This document shows, one piece after another, positions 43,866-43,886 of a stretch of DNA of 43,886 nucleotides (positions are counted from its first letter, which is position 1; each line of letters opens with the position of its first letter). Under the pieces are notes generated by a model. It made no database searches. It had not been told where the DNA came from and saw nothing but the letters and a program-made list of their open reading frames with translations. The position numbers were made by a program, and so were the translations under genes. Source of the DNA: an uncultured Candidatus Poseidoniales archaeon (GTDB taxonomy: Archaea > Thermoplasmatota > Poseidoniia > Poseidoniales > Poseidoniaceae); NCBI GenBank assembly GCA_905182635.1, contig CAJJCM010000032.1:1-43886 (forward strand). Direction: 5' to 3'.

Positions 43866-43886
43866 GCGCTTTCAGTCCCCGCAAGC

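Overview
The window looks like a chromosomal contig from a marine euryarchaeon; the best fit is Marine Group II (Candidatus Poseidoniales), but that placement is inference from gene content. The archaeal/eukaryal signature is clear: EF-2 with the diphthamide-site histidine, archaeal-length uS12 and uS7, primase small subunit PriS, archaeal-type ProRS, Tpt1/KptA, isopentenyl phosphate kinase, split transketolase, and TATA (box A)-like elements upstream of several starts. Shine-Dalgarno matches such as GGTGATC, GAGGTG and GGAGG are also common, and I used them to choose starts. Coding density is high, with no rRNA, tRNA, CRISPR array, insertion sequence or prophage seen.

Layout. 1-1753: MetRS running off the left edge. 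1919-2947: CNNM/CorB-type ion transport protein. 2936-7527: a minus-strand run of a small zinc protein, PriS, a proline-rich protein with a duplicated acidic domain, a four-helix membrane protein with Lys/Ala-rich tails, and an alpha/beta hydrolase. 7742-13034: futalosine-route menaquinone genes mqnD, mqnA and mqnE, with a large secreted WD40-like membrane-anchored protein between mqnD and mqnA. 13096-18166: divergent P-type Ca2+ ATPase and OPT transporter. 18250-23800: carbon-metabolism and translation run of split transketolase, MazG-like NTP pyrophosphohydrolase, transaldolase, two small membrane proteins, a 45-residue ORF and ProRS. 23971-26530: a looser segment with a thioredoxin-fold-like protein, a zinc-ribbon gene with a possible frameshifted extension, a membrane protein and a eukaryote-like choline/ethanolamine kinase. 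26693-30976: minus-strand thiolase, DUF35 OB-fold protein, double zinc-ribbon protein and a MamK/MreB-like actin. 31088-34957: KptA, a small zinc-ribbon protein, IPK and a fused IDI-GGPP synthase. 34950-38860: rpsL-rpsG-fusA operon followed by a MOSC gene. 39039-43865: UbiD-like decarboxylase, two helical-repeat proteins, a Nudix hydrolase and a DHH phosphoesterase.

How the genes fit together. IPK, the IDI-GGPPS fusion and the UbiD homologue together suggest an archaeal-type modified mevalonate pathway feeding ether-lipid synthesis; the thiolase/DUF35 pair may supply acetoacetyl-CoA or serve fatty-acid oxidation. MqnA, MqnE and MqnD imply menaquinone made from chorismate. Transketolase plus transaldolase form the non-oxidative pentose phosphate branch.

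The least explained and most interesting parts are the actin-like gene with its zinc-ribbon neighbour, the Lys/Ala-tailed membrane protein next to the proline-rich protein, and the 24404-24671 zinc-ribbon locus.
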